Positions 1 to 64,000 of a stretch of DNA of 64,000 nt are shown piece after piece. A program made the translations under genes and the position numbers. The notes below the pieces were generated by a model. It ran no database searches. It had not been told where the DNA came from and was given only the letters and a program-made list of their open reading frames with translations. The stretch's first letter is position 1. The number at the start of each line of letters is the position of its first letter. The stretch is from Cristatella mucedo (Eukaryota > Bryozoa > Phylactolaemata > Cristatellidae): assembly GCA_009760855.2 (NCBI GenBank), contig WPIO01000006.1, positions 3,272,501 to 3,336,500 of the forward strand, in the 5' to 3' direction.

Positions 1-15
1 TGCCTTATGTTGCAG

Positions 16-204
16 TGGTTGTCAGAGGCAAGAGCACAAACCTATGTTCGATTTCGCAATCTACGCTCAGAAATTTGCAGACTCGAGAAAGTTAGTGAAT
101 CCGAATCATCCGAGACCTACTCGTTGGTTTTTGAGCGACTAGCCTTCCTCCTCGAGGCTAGGACTATCCAAAGTGAACTGCGATACCTGAACAGTATACG
201 ATAG
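16..204 (+). CDS. Last exon of an unidentified upstream gene (partial)
   Basis: A TTGCAG acceptor ends at position 15 and is followed by 62 open codons to a TAG stop at 202-204. The peptide is charged and probably helical (for example RSEICRLEK and SELRYLNSIR). I do not recognise it. It does not resemble the FIRRM N-terminus, so I read it as the 3' exon of a gene that starts left of the window. No AATAAA follows within about 300 bp, so the 3' end is not confirmed. Confidence 0.35.
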   Translation, partial: WLSEARAQTYVRFRNLRSEICRLEKVSESESSETYSLVFERLAFLLEARTIQSELRYLNSIR

Positions 205-643
205 ATTGGGCCTCACTTCTCAAGAGTAGCTTGAGTATGCTCTGCCTCAGTCTATGCAGGCAATCAATGTCGGTGTATGTAAGGGCCACATGCATGTGCA
301 TGTAGTAATTTAAAGCTAATTAGTCATTTAAAGCCACAGCCCTACTTTGTTAGCAGCAGACCAACATCGATCAAAAGGTCCATCAAAGCATGGCACATGC
401 CTCTACAGGCTTTCTTTTGTAGGTTGAGCTATACGGATGCGCATTGGCACGGGCATCTGTGTTCCCATATGTGTATGTGCTACAAACGGGCGTGCATGCT
501 CAACACGCAAATATGCCTGTCTATGCTATCTTGGGAGCGTGCTCGTATACAGTGTAACAGCTTGTAATGTGCAATTCGTGTGTGTGTTCGGTTGTGTGAG
601 TAGCTGTGTGTGAGCGCTTTCTCTTGTGGAATATTATGTGTAG

Positions 644-26001
<25,358 letters not shown>

Positions 26002-26656
26002 GCCGGCTGCCAGCCAGGCATCCAGCGGTTGGCTGATACCGAGCGATGCTGCCTACCCGGTGGAGAGGCCGCCTCATGGCCACGGGCCTTGCGCCTGTCG
26101 TTGGCGCCTTGTCGGTTTGAGCCGCCAGGGGCGCTTGGTGCTCAGCGGCGGCGGTGGCTGTGCAGCCTGCCTTTTCATCTCGGCGACGTTTGGGCGCGCG
26201 AGCGTTGGCTCAGCCGATTGCCACGGACCCGGCCGGAGCAGACGTCAGCTCTGCCTGGCTGCCTGACCCGACGTCGGCTGATGCCGTTATCTCGTCGTTG
26301 TCGCTCAGCAGCCCTGTCAGGCTATGATTGGGAAGCAGGTACGGAGTCATTGGCATGAGCCAGTTCCTAGCCACTCGGCGACAGTAGCGTCAGCTTGCCC
26401 AAGTCCGTGAGTCTTTTGTGGCTTGCGCCTGCCTACTCTGTGGCGGACAGAGTTGAGCTACGCGGCTGCCATTTGCCAGTCTCCGCTTTGCAAAAGCCCT
26501 GGGAACCAGAATGTGCTGTGGGGACTAGAGCTTCAACATTACATGTCGGTGACGAGTGCAAGCAATTTCATTAATTATTTTGTGTTTGCCTAAGGAGTTT
26601 GCTCGAGGAGATGAAGTCTAGGAAATGATGAGGTGTTGGCAAAATGTTGCTATCGA

Positions 26657-26662
26657 AATAAA
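26657..26662 (+). terminator. FIRRM: Candidate poly(A) signal for FIRRM-like gene
   Basis: First good AATAAA on the + strand after the stop at 26001, implying a 3' UTR of about 670 bases. GC content drops sharply after about 26560, consistent with the end of the gene. Confidence 0.35.
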
Positions 26663-28186
26663 GATGGCTCTCAACCTGGTTTTAGTGATATTAATATCCA
26701 GAAGACAAAATGGCAGACCCACAATGTGGCTGATGTACTTAATGCCTTGCCGTGGGCGCACAAACATTAGGCGGTATCTTACTAGCATGGTCATAGCGGG
26801 CTATGCCGGGTGCTTAGTTCGTAGGGCCACTCGGAAAAGATGGGATTTAAACTTAATCCCTAAACCTGCTGAAATATTCGTTGTGCTTAACTGCACTCGA
26901 ACACTTTGAATTCTTGAAGTTCCCGGGCTACTGGCTCGTATCCTTGGTCGTTGGGGACGGCGCTCAATGGAACTGCTGCATCCTTTGGGCCTACCCGAAA
27001 CGAGTTTGCAGATCGGCTGGGTCTCAGCTGCTGAAGCCGTCCGAGTCGAGGTGTTTTCACCCTTGCCAAAGATGATTTAAATCCTGATACAAGCCAATTG
27101 GCAGACCAAGCCAATTGAGGGTTGAACAGACATATTGATATACGATTGAGCTTTGCCATCACTCAGGCCCGACTTAGCTCTTCTCAGGGAGGCACTTCGC
27201 TACGACGTCTTTACACTTCCTGTGTTCAACTCGAGAGCCATCGCTGATAAAACAGATATTCAGTCAAACTTCGAGCTCATACTGTAAGGCAATGCGTGCA
27301 ATCTTAAGAGTCCCTATATTTGAGTGTACTGTACGTTGACACGTTTATTATTTACCTGGTTCATTCATGCTTAAGTGTTAATTTGATACGGTTTGATTTG
27401 AACGGTATCTAAGCCTAAGCCTAAAACCCGATCGAGCTAAGGTGACACGTGTTTACTTGGGGACTTCGTTGTCAGTTGAGGGTAGTAACCCAGTTTGACG
27501 AATGAGTTTGATTCAGATTATCAAACAACTTTTCAGGGTAGACACTGTGCTGACATTGACTGAAAATAGATTAAACAAACACTCGTTTAGAGTCGCTTAA
27601 AGAGAAGAACTTCACCTGACTGCTTCTGTGAGTCTGTGACCAGCAAGCATGGGCTCAAAGTGTATGCCCTATGCGGCATGAGTTACCCGACCTCAAACGG
27701 GCCCAACCAAGAAGTCGTTGCTCCAGTAAATGTGAAAACGGTAGCTTAGCACTCCTGCAAGTCTTGCATATCTGTCCGATGATCAGTGGGGGCGGTCATC
27801 CAAGACGAAAACAGAAAATGGAAGAGAATTACCACAAGGAAACTAGCAAAATTGTGCTTTATAGATGGTGGAAGACCTACAGGAGTATCAGCTTTTGTTG
27901 ACCGAGTTGCATGAAATAAGTTCGCGATTAATCTAGCCATCGAAATGCAATCAATCCCCGGCGTGTCAATGTTAGGAAAACAAATCGTGGATTAAACAAA
28001 GCCTGGCTCCCGTAAGCAGCAGCGACCACGTTTAGGTGCAGGACTGGTCACTATTTATCGACCCCATTTTTGGGGACGCGACATGACTCCGGCAATCTGA
28101 AATGCCGCCTAAATTAGGACAGACACTTTACAAAATATTATTTATTTAATAGGTCAGCTGTAAGTCCAGAAGGCTTCAAAATATTT

Positions 28187-28192
28187 TTTATT
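28187..28192 (-). terminator. XPNPEP2: Candidate poly(A) signal for XPNPEP2-like gene
   Basis: AATAAA on the - strand, about 235 bases past the stop at 28426; another copy lies at 28141-28146. Confidence 0.5.
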
Positions 28193-28425
28193 TAATAAGT
28201 CGAGAAGGCTTCAGATGCTTGGGATGCATAGACTAGCTTGTGCATGGGATATATATATAAATATATATATATAGATATACCTGTACAGGTTTCTTACTAT
28301 GAAGCCTACTCAGTATACTCGGGAGACAAGGAGGGCCAATTTACATTGCAAAAACTCGGCGATCAATACAGCAAGGTGTTGAAGCTTAATCATGAGCTAC
28401 CGACGTGCCAGTAGCGAATCTTAGC

Positions 28426-63988
<35,563 letters not shown>

Positions 63989-64000
63989 CTAAGACCGAGG

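Overview
The window is animal nuclear DNA. Coding sequence sits in short exons with GT-AG splice sites and introns from about 60 bp to over 10 kb. The introns are packed with LINE and SINE fragments and long simple repeats. There are no operons, bacterial-type ORFs or CRISPR arrays. The species cannot be named; the divergence of both genes, the repeat load and the CAG/CTG tracts would fit a fast-evolving invertebrate such as a flatworm, but that is only a guess.

Two convergent genes organise the window. From about 0.6 to 26.0 kb on the + strand lies a homologue of FIRRM (C1orf112/FLIP), the partner of the AAA ATPase FIGNL1 in clearing RAD51 from DNA. I assign 17 exons. The reading phase agrees at every junction from the exon at 4321 to the stop at 26001; the block of the protein expected between 1.04 and 4.32 kb was not found. 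From the right edge down to 28.4 kb on the - strand lies an aminopeptidase P gene of the XPNPEP2 (membrane-bound) type. I assign 16 exons, two of them tentative; the 5' end lies beyond the window. It ends in a hydrophobic tail of GPI-anchor type, carries a long CAG-type repeat inside a coding exon, and seems to lack several active-site residues, so it may be a pseudoenzyme.

Smaller gene-like objects are the apparent last exon of an upstream + gene at the left edge, an unidentified + strand multi-exon gene at 38.9-39.7 kb inside an XPNPEP2-like intron, a - strand ORF with a poly(A) signal at 2.2-2.9 kb, and a stop-riddled protein-like relic at 56.8-57.4 kb.

The rest is repeats. LINE family A is L2/CR1-like with an (ATT)n 3' end. 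LINE family B has a related C-terminus but a (TACAT)n 3' end. A tRNA-derived SINE occurs in at least eight places. Some copies are nested: A in B at 50.2 kb, SINE in B at 62.8 kb, and SINE in SINE at 11.6 kb. Large microsatellites are (AT)n at 3.6 and 53.7 kb, (AG)n at 9.2 kb, (TG)n at 20.1 kb, (CT)n at 53.2 kb and (CTG)n at 61.4-61.9 kb. Intervals not listed below are intronic or intergenic sequence in which I see no supported feature.
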